Below are positions 1 through 13,100 of a stretch of 64,000 nucleotides of DNA, one piece after another. The stretch is from Plasmodium brasilianum (lineage: Eukaryota > Apicomplexa > Aconoidasida > Haemosporida > Plasmodiidae): contig NC_090120.1 in the NCBI RefSeq assembly GCF_023973825.1, positions 576,001 through 640,000 of the forward strand. The letters are read 5' to 3'. Each line of letters starts with the position of its first letter. Position 1 is the first letter of the stretch. Under the pieces are notes generated by a model, which saw only the letters and a program-made list of their open reading frames with translations, did not search any database and was not told the origin of the DNA. The position numbers and the translations under genes were made by a program.

Positions 1-1566
1 CCCTCTTTAATATTTAAATTGTTTTATATTTTCACGATTTTTCTTTTTTGTTAAAATTTTAATTTTTTAACAAATTGCGTATACAATATGATTTAACTTC
101 CTTTTTTATTTTTTTAAATACTAAAAAAACAGTTATTAAAAATTAAAGCATTAAAGTAATTAACATTATTTCATATTCTAAAAGAATATCTTAAAAAAAA
201 ATTAAATAAATAATTTCTTTAAAATAAAAATTTTAAATATAATTTCAATGTATTCCTTAAAACAAAGTGGTGTATGATTTAAATCTTAGTAATTACTGCA
301 TGAAAAACTAAAATCTTAAAACCTAAAATTACATATAAGCGTGTATGCACATATTATAAATATATTATGTTTCCATTTAATGCATAATTTAAATATTATA
401 TTTTTGCTGAGAAACGTTAAATTTCGTAATAAATAAAAAAAAAAAAAATTAAAAACTAAAAAGTATATATATTAATTACCTATAAAAAGCAAAAAAAAAT
501 ATAAAAATAAATAGAAATATATATAAAATAAATGTATTGCAAAACCATTTTTTTTTTTTTTTTTTAGATTATTTCATTGAACAATTATTTTTGCTTTCTT
601 ATGTATATCATTTATGCATTTAAATAATACGAATACTAACTTCAAGGATAGTATGTTTTCGTCGTCAGATTATTACATTATATATATATATATATATATT
701 TTTTTTTTTCTATTATATTTATTAATAAAGCAAGTAATATACGAAAAATTTACTAATGAAAGCCTTAAAGAATATCCTGATATTTTAATCAATGTTATAG
801 TTGCCAATTTTGCAAAAAAATAAAATACTAACTATAATGCACCATTGTGCATGTTTTTATATATTGCATTAATCTAAAAGGCGCTTGAAAACATAAAAAA
901 AAAACGATATACATAGCTTTTTTATTAAACACATTTAATGGTTAACATAAGTAACCTTTAACATGTGTAATCATTTATATGCGTAATAATTTTTACGTAT
1001 AATACGTTATATGTGTAATTAAATATAACATCCGAAATTTTGAAAATTTCCTTGAAATTAAAAAAAAAAAAAAAAAAAATTCCTTTAAGAAAAATGTGTA
1101 CGTCTTTTACTCAAAACACATATATTACATATATATATACATGTTAAAGAACTGAGTTTCACTCATTTTATTTTTTTATAGAACAAATTAATTTGAACAA
1201 ATAAGAGAAAAAAAATATATATTACCTTTTATTGTTTACAATTTTTATTTTTTTATTTATTCTATAGAAGTTGAACGTTGAATCTTTTATGTCCTTTCAT
1301 TTTATCACGAATTTTACATTATTTAATACTGAGTATTTTAGTGTTATAATTGTAAAAAAAAGACAAATAAATTAGACATCCTTAAAATTCAACGTACATT
1401 ATTATCCTATTTTATATATAATAAAATTAAACTGTGACATTCAACATTTTTTATATTTCATTTATTTATTTTAATGAGAGAAAAGACAAAGAAGTAAAAA
1501 ATATATGTTATAATTTAAAAATTCAAAATGTTATAAAATCACTCAATTATAATATATATAACTATA

Positions 1567-1599
<33 letters not shown>

Positions 1600-3097
1600 T
1601 TTCTTTTTTTTATTGTTACTCCTTTTTAAAAAATGAGTATGTACTAATCGTACAACAGTGTAACCAATTTTAATTAATTTTCTTTTCTTTTTTTTTTAAG
1701 TTTACATTTCATTGTTAATACTTCATATAAAGATTTTCATTGATGTCCTAGATTCTTTTCTGTTATTCGATTTATTTTTTCATTTGCCGCTCATTTATTT
1801 ATTTAGCTTGCCCATTCACATATTTACTTATTCATTTATTTGTTTGCTTATTCACTTATTTATTTTTTGGCTTGTTCATTTACTTATTTATTGTTAATGC
1901 TATATTAGAATGCTAATGCATTTATACTTCTTTTTCCCATTATCATAAATTGTGAACTTCTTATGCTTATAGATTAGTAAAATTCCTCCATACGAATTAT
2001 TATAAAATAAGAAACTATACTAAAAGTTTCATTTGCTTTAAAATATCCATATATATATGTTTTTATAGGTATTTTTTTAAAATGCTATTTTATTCGCATG
2101 AAAAAATAAACTTCATAACGTTTATTCCTTTTTGTTTTATTTTGTTTTATTCCGTTTTATTTTATTTTATTTTATTTCGTTCCATTTCATTTTACTTTAT
2201 TATTCTTTTTTTTTTTTGATGTGTGTTATGTATCTTTCATTTATGATCGTTTTTCTTATTATACGTTTTAGGTTATTTTATTGCTCATACATTTTATATT
2301 TATTTTGTGTATTTCCTTTTTTTGTAACATTAAGTGCACCTTTTTTTTTTTTTTCTTTTACGTATGCTTTAGACATTTCTTGCATATTGAAAAAAAAAAA
2401 AAAAAAAAAGTGTTAATCTTATTATGTATATGCATACAACCATTTTAATTTTCTTTTAATTCAAATTAAGTTAAAGTAATTAATTAGTTAATTAACCAGC
2501 TTATAACTCGATATATTTTCCTTTTTTTTTATCTGTTTTAATGAAAAAATTGCTGAGAATGAATTTTTATGTATGATAATAGAAGTGTGTATTTTTTTTT
2601 TTTTTTTAAATATTAACTACATATGTGTACGTATATATGAGAATATATAAATATATACATCAGCATGTATAAATATACATGAGCAAATTACAGATGTGTA
2701 TTCATATATATAAATTAACATATGCGCATATATATGAGCATACTCACTTGTATGTATGTGTTATGAAAAAGACAATTATTACTTGCGTGGAAAACTTTTT
2801 GTTTTATATATCTGCTACATAGTTATCATATAAAATAAAAAGTTACTTCGTTTCCTGTTTTATTGAATAGCCGTTTTAAGTTATTTGTGTTTTCCACGTA
2901 GCTGAATGAAGATCAAGTGAAATAACAATAGAAAAACTGGAAAAAAAAAATTAATAGATAGATTGAATGATAATTCTTATTTTAAGCCGTATTTTCTGTT
3001 ATTTCGTTTTTTTGACCATTTGTTTGTAGGTACATTTTCTGTCATCCCCAGTGTTTTTTTTTTTTTTTTTTTTTTTCGATTATAATATAAAAAGATA
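1..3097. other. AT-rich intergenic region, no gene seen
   Basis: This stretch holds poly-A/poly-T runs, (TA)n tracts (for example near 1560-1600) and T/C-rich low-complexity DNA. The only open frames (for example 614-823, 1434-1673, 2132-2416) are short and made of Phe/Tyr/Ile strings encoded by simple sequence, with no recognisable domain. It ends in the presumed promoter/5' UTR of the membrane-protein gene at 3098, just after a T tract. Confidence 0.7.
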
Positions 3098-3811
3098 ATG
3101 TATGAGTTAGGAAATAAGAATAATTTTGACTTAAAAAGATGGGTAAAAGTGTATAGAGTTTGCATAATTTTAAATGTAATATTGGCAGTATTACAATTAT
3201 TTACCCCTCGGCCGTTTTTATTTATATCTCATTTAGTTGTAGTCTTTATTGGAATTGACTGCTTTTGTTCCTATTTAACGTTTAAGTATTTTTGTTTTAC
3301 TGTGGTAAATATGATATGTGGAATTAGCGATTTCATATGGTTACTTTTCAAATGTATTGGAAAAAATCGATTTAAATGGTTAGACCCACAATATTACTGG
3401 AAAATCATAAATATTGACAATATATTTCTTGAATTTTTCTCAACCTCTTTGCATTATATGTTTGATGAAAAAAAAGAAGAAACCTCACCTCAAAATATGC
3501 AAAAGAAATATGAGTATATCAAGAATTTTTTTAAATTATTGCCCGTTCAGAAAAAAACATACACATGGAAAATTTATTTAGAATTACTTATAATTGTTGT
3601 TGGCATCTTTTTATATTTTATTGGTTCATATATAAGTTGGCAGTTATATAAATATACACTAAATTATAATCAAAACGATTTATTGTTTCATAATTATCAT
3701 TACGGTACTTTTCATGAAGAAAATAATAAAAATTCGCCATCGACACAAAATGATTTTATCCCATTTATTGGACAGCCATACAGAATATCAGACTTCTTGG
3801 AAAAGAGTTAG
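3098..3811 (+). CDS. Conserved small multipass membrane protein, function unknown
   Basis: A 237-residue single-exon frame. The first third holds three hydrophobic stretches (roughly residues 21-38, 39-58 and 62-86), then a soluble Lys/Asp/Glu-containing loop (about 90-155), a fourth hydrophobic segment (about 160-182) and a polar Asn/His-rich tail. There is no cleavable signal peptide: the first 18 residues are polar and basic (MYELGNKNNFDLKRWVK), so the first segment probably acts as a signal anchor. Codon use and amino-acid variety are far better than in neighbouring simple-sequence frames, which supports a real gene. I do not recognise the family. The ATG directly follows a long T tract. 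It lies on the same strand as the next gene, with a 2-kb gap between them. A small endomembrane or Golgi/ER protein is only a guess. Confidence 0.75.
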   Translation: MYELGNKNNFDLKRWVKVYRVCIILNVILAVLQLFTPRPFLFISHLVVVFIGIDCFCSYLTFKYFCFTVVNMICGISDFIWLLFKCIGKNRFKWLDPQYYWKIINIDNIFLEFFSTSLHYMFDEKKEETSPQNMQKKYEYIKNFFKLLPVQKKTYTWKIYLELLIIVVGIFLYFIGSYISWQLYKYTLNYNQNDLLFHNYHYGTFHEENNKNSPSTQNDFIPFIGQPYRISDFLEKS

Positions 3812-4637
3812 TATATGATGAAGTTTATTTACTTTCCCCTAAGAACAGAGACCTAACATTTTAATATACGCTTTGTGCTCCCAAGTGTATTCTTGCGTGG
3901 TGCACACGCATATGTATAAGTATAAATTAAAGATTTCCTTTGTAAATAATTATATACCCATATATGCATGTACATATTTGTGTATGATCCTATTACTTTT
4001 TTTTTTTTTTTTTTTTTAATAGTTTTTATGTCTTTTTTTAGTTATTAAATATTTATTTTATATGTTTATACACATATGTATATTGCTATCCATTTTATTG
4101 TACAACATTGTTTTTGTCTCTACTTTTATATAAACGCTATATATGTGCATGCGCATATGCAACGATTATGTACCCGTCTTTCCCTTTCGCTCGCGACCAA
4201 TGCGCGGTTAATTTAAAACATTATGAATGATGCTTATACATGCATATGTATATAATATATATATACGCATGCTTTATAAACCAATTTTTTCCTCACGATT
4301 CTACATTTTTAAATTAACATGACAATGCAGCATTGTGCTAATACGTACTATAGTGTCTTTATTAGGAATAATATCCCGTTCATTGTTATTTCTAATCACC
4401 GTACATTTCATATGCTTTCTACGAATGTATCTTTCTTTATCTTTTAATTTTTGTTTTAAATATATTATATAAAAATAAAACTTAAGAAAAAAACTCTTAT
4501 GCTTTCCTAATTCTATGATATATTTTTCTTTCTTTTTTATATTTCTATTTCTCCTATATATTTTCACTTCTCAAATATTATACAATTCCCCTCTTTCTCA
4601 TTTTTAAACAATTTTTAAAGCGAATTTATTCCTACAC

Positions 4638-4672
<35 letters not shown>

Positions 4673-5360
4673 ATGCGCTTTAGAAAGGTAGTCTTTCATA
4701 ATTAAATAGGAAAAAATATTTTAAGTTAGAAAACGTAAAAATGTAAAATTTAAAATCAAATAACTTGAAAATATTCGATATCATTTCCCTATCAATTAGC
4801 AAATTGATGAAGTATTGGAACATCGGAAATATCTGGTAAATCTGAATACATGTGTTAAGGGAAAGTAACTATTTGAACTTATTGCGCTTAAAATTATTAA
4901 TTTATAACACCCCATAAGATTAGTGAAAAGGTGTATAGTAATGTAAACATAATATTAATGGTCACAAAAGGGAATATAAGAATATATACTATTTCTATAA
5001 AGGGATATTTATATTTTACCTATGTTTTCTTTCTTTCCTTTTCTTTTTTTTTTTTTTCTTTTTCATATATTAAACTTTTCTTTTAATTCCATTTATTCGT
5101 ATAGTATAATATAAAATATTAGAGTTTAAAATAAGGGAGAAAAAAAAAAAGAAAAAAAAAGCTATATATATATTTACTAAAAGTATTAAATAAGTACATT
5201 TTTCTCCATATAGACAGACAAAATGTTAACTGAAAGTGCGGCTTAATATATGTGCTCAACTTCTCCATTTCTATGACATTTTATAAATTATGTGTGTTCA
5301 ACTTAAGGCTATTATTCATTGCTAAAGTGAGTAGCAAAATGTTTGACTAGTATATATTTA

Positions 5361-5394
<34 letters not shown>

Positions 5395-5788
5395 CATATG
5401 TATGTATATATGCTACTTTAGTTCTCTTTCACTCCCATGTTCAACTTTTTGCTCAATCATTTTAAATTTCATGACTATTTTTATTTTTCAAGGAAATAGC
5501 CTTTCACTCTTTTTAAGAATAACCTACATGTATAAATACAATCCCATTTGTTATAATTAATATATTCATTCGTATATCAAAAAAAAACTATAATGATATG
5601 TAATATCTGTTTATCCGTGCACAGACTTCTGATCACATTATATTCTAACTATGTCTATATTTCTTACATAACTTTTTTGTAACACTACAATTTTTAGCTT
5701 CAAAAAAAAAGCGAGTAAAGAGCAAAGAAAAATAACATGAAAAATATAAAATAAAATAGAGAAAAAAACACAAAAAATTGCGCAAAAA
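3812..5788. other. Intergenic region between two + strand genes
   Basis: It contains the 3' end of the membrane-protein gene and the promoter/5' UTR of the CFAP251-like gene. Visible content: T tracts (4000-4018, 4640-4670), a (TA)n-rich patch near 5355-5410, and one small island with unusually many G/C bases at about 4165-4212. No coding frame with normal composition was found on either strand. Confidence 0.6.
5355..5410. repeat. (TA)n microsatellite
   Basis: Alternating TA with a few interruptions (tatatatacatatata type), in the upstream region of the CFAP251-like gene. Confidence 0.8.
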
Positions 5789-8700
5789 ATGAAAAACGAA
5801 CATATCGTGGACGAACCAATTAATTTAAAATTTTGCTACGGAATTAATACATCATACAGCAGTGTGCACGCAATTAAAAAAAGAGAGGAAGAACATTATG
5901 AAAAACGTAATGAAGCAACAGAAGAGGAGGAGGAAGGAACGGTAGAGGAAGATAACCTGCTCATCATTTACAGCTCTGATAATAACATTGTCATGCTTGA
6001 TGAGAAAAAGCAAGTATTATTTAGAGGACATTTTAATAAAATTACCAAAATAAGTAAAAGTTATAACAACAATTTTATCCTTTCTTGTGACAAAGGAATA
6101 AATTCTTTTATTATTTTATGGAAGGTGAGTAACAATTCTTTAGATCCTATTAAAAAATTTTGTTTCAATAATTCTCAACAAGATGACACAAGTAAAAATA
6201 TGTTAAAACAAAATTTAGACAAAAGCATATTGCATGATAACAACGAGAAGGAAACTGTTACTCAACAAATAAATGAAAGCGATATAAATACCATGGGCTA
6301 CGAATGTGTAGACATAAGTTTTGATAACAGGTATATATGTGCATTGACGGAAAAAAGAATATACATTAAATCCAGTGAAACAATAATGCAAAAAAATGCA
6401 CTTAAAATGAACGATAGTAGTGATGGTACTGCCCCTGTTTCTTCCACCACTGCTACTACCTTCACCGCTGCCATTGCCGCTACCACTACTGCAACTGCTA
6501 ATAAAAGGAACAACACCGGGGGCGTGTATTTCCAAGATGTTGTCATATTTGACATTAATGGAGGAGGAAACCACGTGATTTGCACAGACAGAATATATGG
6601 AAAAGAGGGACAAGGGAATATTCGATTTAATAAAAAATATGAAATTGTTTCAAATAGTAGTTCAAAATTATATATTTATAATTTTGATAAAAAGAATAGA
6701 ACTATTAATCATTACAGTCCGTCTTTATATAAAAGTAATAAAATACATGAACAGTTCATATTTACCGAGACATCCTTTTTAGAGAATTCCACCACATTAT
6801 TAACAGGAACGACAAATGGCTATTTGATTATATGGGATTACAGTTCAATTTTTATAAATAAAACCAAGCATAATATAAAACAAAGAGAATATCAAAAATC
6901 GCTAGAAATCAGAAAAAACATACCAATCAATATTGTGTTAAGTTATGGTAATTTCATTATTCTTGGTTTGAATGATGGCTGTGTGCAAGTATTTGATAAT
7001 GACCTCAAATGTTATGCATGGTTTGAAAATAAGAAAATAGGTGCCATCAAATCCTTATCCTTTGAATACTCAAACTTTCAAGAGGATTTCTTTACCTGGA
7101 ACCCTTTTGTTTTATTTACCGATCAGAATATTATTAGGAAAATTTATCCCAACAGTTTCCACAATAGAGAAAAATCGATTGATGACGCTGAGGGAGCACA
7201 AATTGACACTTCCAAACTTAATGATAATGGCAATCACATCCAAAAGAACGTCCGAAGAAATATCTCTAGGAACAGGTACATGAAAGATAACCAAACTAAC
7301 GAGATACTCCAAGAAAAGGAAAACAAAAACTTTTACAAGATTGACAAGCAACAAGAAGACAAGGAACACCTGTTTGGTAATGGTAAAGACTTAAAAATGG
7401 ATGATAATATATGCAATATACATAAAGAAATTACAATGAATAATTTAAAGAAAAAAAACATGAACCATTCAGGTAAAAACAAAACGATTCTCCATTTCAA
7501 CAGTTCGTGCATCAATTGTATATGTACAAACCCTGTAAGTAGTCAAAATGTGATATATATAGGAAATGAAAATGGACTAATTGAAGTTTTTGATTTTGAT
7601 AAAAATGAAAAAGTGAACACTCTGCAACTAGCAGAGAAGGAAATAACATCAATGATTTTTAGTAACAACGGGAAAATATTTTGCGTCGGGTGCAAATGTG
7701 GGTATATTCAACTGATGAACTCAAGTACCTTTCAAATTTTCTTCAGTAGTAAAGACTTAAAATATGAAATATCGTATTTGTGTTTTAGTGAAGATGATAA
7801 GATACTAATTTGTTCATCGGTAAATGCAAATATAATTATTTATAGAAACCAGATGGGAAGCAGTGAGAAGGGAAGCAATGAAAGGGGTGACGATGAGAAT
7901 GGTAATTATAATAGCGCTAATTATGAGAGGGTTAACGGTGAAAAGGACAACTTAATATGTGGATATTGGAATTTCGCTTATAAAATTATCAATAGCAATA
8001 ATATTACATTTAATGATTTAAATATAGTAAAAGAAGTACATAACAATAACCAATATATTATTATAGCAATAACAAATAACAGATTTATAATTTTTCATCA
8101 TTACAATTTTAATGAAAATATTGTTTCAATATCATATTTGTCTATAGAACAAGTGTATACCCCAACTTGTCTATCTGGAAACTTATATTATTATAATAGG
8201 CAAATATTATGCATATGTAATGAGGCATCTAAAATTCGATTTTTTGATTTAGAAACAAAGAAAATAATTAAAACGATACACCTCCCATTTAGGGATAAAA
8301 GGGTCAAACATTTCTTACCACTTATTGATTTAAATGATGAAAAAAATAGCTTCTCCCCAGATACGCATACACGTGATACTACTACAAATAGTACTAAGGA
8401 TACAACTAAAAAAGTAAAAAACGATATGGATAGTAAAAAGAACATTTTTCTATTCATTTTGAATGAAAAAATGATTGTATTTACACAAACACCAATAGAT
8501 GCGAATTGTTTCAGATATCTTGGTGTTATTGTTTGCAGTGGGAATATAAAAAATGTTATTTCTAAAAATAAAAATGTGTTTATACTCAGTAATAATAAAA
8601 TATTTTACTATAATATTAACTCTGAAATATTGAAAAAAAGTATTCAAACACAAAGTAATACCTTAGAAACATTCATTGAACAAATAGGTGGGAAAAGAAG

Positions 8701-9839
8701 TAAAATCTACAATCAAATTATGGACTCTTTTTATTATTGTGAAATTCAAAAAAAAAAGTACCAACAAAAAAAGCAAAAACATGACATAAAAAAGTTGCTC
8801 AATATTTTATCTATTGAGTATATTTTTGCTTCTATCAATATTTTCCTTTCAAAATTTGAAATACAAAATATAATACAGGAGTATCACTTTTACTATAAAT
8901 ATGTTCTTCAGTTATTAAAACAAAAAGGATCACAAGTAAATGAAATTTTTTCTGTTGATGATGTAAACCTTGTCAGTTACAAATCAGACGGGGATATCCT
9001 CCTTCAGAATGTATTTTTCGCCGACTCAAGTACTCACAAAGGTAATATCACGACGGAAACGTGCATTAAAATAAGGAAGCACAACAAATTATTGTTATAA
9101 AATAAAGAAGTGGAACAAAGTAGTGCACCTAACTAGTATAATAATGTAGAACAGTTAAGCAGTAACGCAAATACACTTATGCAATATTAAGAAAAAGCTT
9201 GGGGTTAAAGTACTCTATTTCATATACACATCCCCTTACAAGAGCAACTGTAATTCGTAAATGTGATAGTACGTCAACATACTATTCAAACAAGTTATGT
9301 TTTACTTATTTGTGCATATATTCCTGTATACACTGACGTTCACATTAATGTCCATATTAATGCTTTTAGATGAACGAACAGAATGCAATGGACACTTATT
9401 AAGCTACAGTCGAACACAGGAGAAGACCTCAATCCAGGATATAAAAATACTCAATAGTTCGGAAGCAAACAACTATCTTAATAAAAAGACAAACACGGAG
9501 GTAAGAACTCAAGAAGACCCTAACGCTTTGGACATTGTAGAAGACTGTGAAAATATATACTTTAATATTAATGCATTTATATATACCTATTTTAATTTTG
9601 CCATAGAAGGCGAAATAAATTTTCAAAAAGTGATAGAAGATATAGGAAACTACTACAAAGAGAAGAATATGAAAAAATACATTTCATATAACGACCTTAT
9701 GCATATGTTAAGAAATTACGGAGAAATAATGGATGAGAATGAGTTCAAGAAAATTTTTCAAATATTTACAAAAAAAGAAGAATCTTTTAATGCTGAGGAC
9801 ATACTCGATTTAGGCATGTTAAAAAAATTGTTGCAGTAG
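5789..9839 (+). CDS. CFAP251/WDR66-like WD-repeat axonemal protein, two exons
   Basis: Two exons: 5789-9041 and 9370-9839, about 1240 residues. The start (residues 10-30, LKFCYGINTSYSSVHAI) and the following WD blades match the CFAP251/WDR66 family: an early GH-type blade containing FRGHFNKITKI, then CDKGINSFIILW and later LLTGTTNGYLIIWDY. A second propeller spans roughly residues 590-1000. Exon 1 ends AAAG|gtaata in phase 1 and exon 2 begins after ttttag with AT GAA, restoring GAT. The joined tail carries the degenerate EF-hand region typical of the family: EIQNIIQEYHF in exon 1, then INAFIYTYFNF and LMHMLRNYGEIMDENEF in exon 2. In cilia CFAP251 belongs to the calmodulin- and spoke-associated complex at radial spoke 3; in Plasmodium the only axoneme is in the male gamete, so expression there is inferred. 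Thr/Ala- and Asn/Lys-rich inserts (around residues 205-245 and 460-580) are low complexity. Confidence 0.8.
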
Positions 9840-9952
9840 CTTATTCACACAGTTTTTTTAAAATCTTACTTTTCGCAATGTTACATGCTAGAAATAATAC
9901 ATATGAACTGCACATGCACAATTGAGAGTACATAAACATATATATATGCATG

Positions 9953-9986
<34 letters not shown>

Positions 9987-10188
9987 TTTTTTTGACTTAA
10001 TTCAAATATCTTAAAAATATCCTTTAAAAAGGTGACAACGCAAAATGAGAAAAAAAAAAAAAAAAGACCTATATCCAAAATGGTACGCAATGAATGCCTC
10101 TTACTACTTCTGCAATTCCAGTTTATACTCACTCAAACTCCTACTCTTTCTCTTCATCCCCCTCCTCCACCTCTTTTTCATTTTTTTT
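9840..10188. other. Short convergent intergenic region
   Basis: About 350 bases between the stop of the CFAP251-like gene and the stop of ATG3. It contains a (TA)n run followed by a T tract (9955-9993) and an A tract near 10050. Both 3' UTRs must lie here; nothing else is seen. Confidence 0.7.
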
Positions 10189-13100
10189 TTAATTTTTATC
10201 ATACCTCGGAAGTTCAATATCTGTTGTAAAGTCGTATTCAATGGTTGGTATTACTCCTGAAATAAACTTCAAAAGAAATAGCAGATACAAATCGTGCCTA
10301 CACAAAAAAAATATAATATATATTTGATTAATATCTAACAGTTTTGTGGTAAGTGAGCACACATGTGCGCATACGTGAGTACTTAAAAATATGTACGTAC
10401 GCATATATATATATATATATATATGCAAATGTGCGTATACCTTGGCTCCTTTTCTTCAGTAACCCAATTTTTTACAATCCTTAACATGGCTTCCGCATGC
10501 CTACAACATAATAGTAAAACATGTAGCCGAAAAAACGTAGCATCCAAAAGTTAAAGATATTTTAAAACATTTACATAAACAAATAATTAGTATTTTCGGA
10601 TAAGAAAGTTACCTGCACGGATGAATAGATGCAGTCATCACTCCCGTACACGGGTGTGGGTCATACTGGATAGAGGAAAAAGAAAAATCATAAATAAATA
10701 AATCAGTATATACACATGTACAAATACACAAACACGAGCAAATATATACAAAAAGGGATGTAGACATATGTGAAATGAAGAACATTATGAAAGTATTACG
10801 ACTTAAAAAAAAATATATAATAAAATTCTCTTCTTTAATATTTATATCTACTACTGACAGTTACTGTTTTGTTACTATAGTCTGCTAAGATATCTTCAAA
10901 AATTTTGTCCGATTTTAATGGACTCCCATTCTGAGTAGAAAAAAAAAAAAAAAAAAAAATTAAAGTGAAACGGACTGAAATAAAATAAAATAAAACAAAA
11001 TAAACTTAGATACACCTCATCGAATAAAGAATTTCGTGAATTAAATAAATAATAAAATGCATGTGTACTTCATCATATCCGAATAGCCATATCCGAGGAG
11101 TTTCGTAATACTTGTCGTAAGTTATACTAACATCATATGTACGTATTTTCATGACATCTACAAAGAGGAAGAATTTAAAAATTCAAAAACGGGGTAATAT
11201 ATAAGAAAAGGATAGAGTACATATACACACACATATATATATATATATATATAATGTAAATGCATTTATTTAGCGTACAACTAAAACAAAAAACATTTGT
11301 TTGAAATTTTAAAATTCCTAATTTTACTCTCATTCTCCGCATTTTTAGAATAGTATCCTGCGCTGTCAAGAGCGGCAGGGTCATCTTCCTGTACAAAAAA
11401 AAAAAAAAAAAAGGAAGCATACATACACATATATGTATATATATATATATGTACCTGGCTTACTCCATAAACATATATTTATTAAAATGGATAAATTTAG
11501 AACTAGAAGACTATATAAAATTTATTCTTAAGATTTCTTTCGATTATAACTTTAATAACGTCGCAATTTATATCAAAGTTATTTATGTCTATAACGTCAT
11601 CGTCATCGCTGTCCGCATGAACCTGCACAAATTCGAAAGATGTTAGGTGATAAAAACAACTATGTTTATGCTATTCCTTTTTTTCTTTTTTTCTATTTTC
11701 TTTCCTTTCTTTCCTTTCTTCTTTTCCTTTTTCCTATTTTCTTTCTTTTCTTTTTACCCTTTCCTCTTTTAGCGGAGCACTTTCGGAAAAATTAAGATCA
11801 TGTACAACTAAAGGGATTAAACAAGTTAATTTATATGTTCAGCTGCTGGATTAGAGACTTGAATTGTAAGTACATTCTTTTCGTTTTAGCAAATAAGGAA
11901 ATATTATATATATACATACCTACACACATACGTATGTATGTACATATGTGTACATATACATATATTTATAATTTTCCTATCAGGCCTTACAGTCACCTAT
12001 GTCCGTGGCGTTATTGTCCTCTTCATAATGTGGGAACAGCCACTCATTCTCAACAACTTCCTGAAAAAATAAATTTGTGTACATGTTGCACCGAGGTGGA
12101 GTATTTGCACAAATTTTGAAAAATACATAAGTGAACACACACATATATATATACATATTTTTTTTAAGATTACCAAATCGCGAATAATATAATTCAAGTC
12201 TTTAATTCTATGTTTGCACGGGGCATTCTTAGTTATTAGAAATTGCTTCTTCTCTGGTAAATATGGAACAGTTCTGTTTATATCTGCCTCTTGCCTGTAC
12301 CCAAATATACATATAAAAGAAAAAAAAATATATACTTTAAAATGTTCGTTATTCCTTTTAGTACTAAACATGTCTTTGCTACAACTCATGTCACCATGTT
12401 ATTAATTAAATTATTACATGTAATTACATATTATTACATTTTAACACATATTATTACATTTTATTATATTTTATTTTAACATATGTTAATAAATTTTTAT
12501 ATTTTTCATTGTATATATTTATACAAACTGCACTTTTCTATATTAACCATTCCCATGTTTTAAACTTATAAACCAAAAAATCGCCTGCGTCTACAAATTC
12601 CTCTGGGGTTAATGTTCCTAAAAAAGGGTAAGCACGGAAATGCAAAGAAAAGAAAAAGAGTATTACATAGTTAATTGAATAAATTTGAGTAAATACACAA
12701 GATGACATATGGGAATTTTTTGTTCCTCATTAAATACTTTAAATACGAATTTTGTGACTTGGATTTTTTTCTTTCTTATCTGTTTACTTTTGTACTTTCT
12801 ACATTCTATTTTCTATTTATTATTATACTTTTTCTTTATTGTTTATTCTTTTCTCATTCTCATTCTTATTCTTATTCTTATTCTTGTTTTTTTTTTTTTT
12901 TTTTCACGTCATCAGCATAGACCTTAAGAAATTTCTATTCGCTCCTTTTCTATAATTACAAGAAATACATCTTTTCAATAACCCCTTTTTATTTTATTTT
13001 ATTTTTTATTGCCAAGTTTTTATTATTTTAACGTAAATTCTTTTCTTTTTATTCAATGGCTAAATGGATGTATATTCCACTAATACGTGTCTTTTTGACG

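Noticed and set aside
4795..4860. Box C/D snoRNA (tgatga ... ctga)
   Set aside because: The boxes are only about 40 bases apart, with no terminal stem and no evident guide; such short boxes occur by chance.
6215..6613. Minus-strand frames within the CFAP251 gene
   Set aside because: Antisense shadows of the Thr/Ala-rich insert; no independent support.
9297..9839. Separate 180-residue gene with N-terminal membrane anchor
   Set aside because: Its hydrophobic start is encoded by the CFAP251 intron; the in-phase acceptor at 9368-9369 makes it the last exon of that gene.
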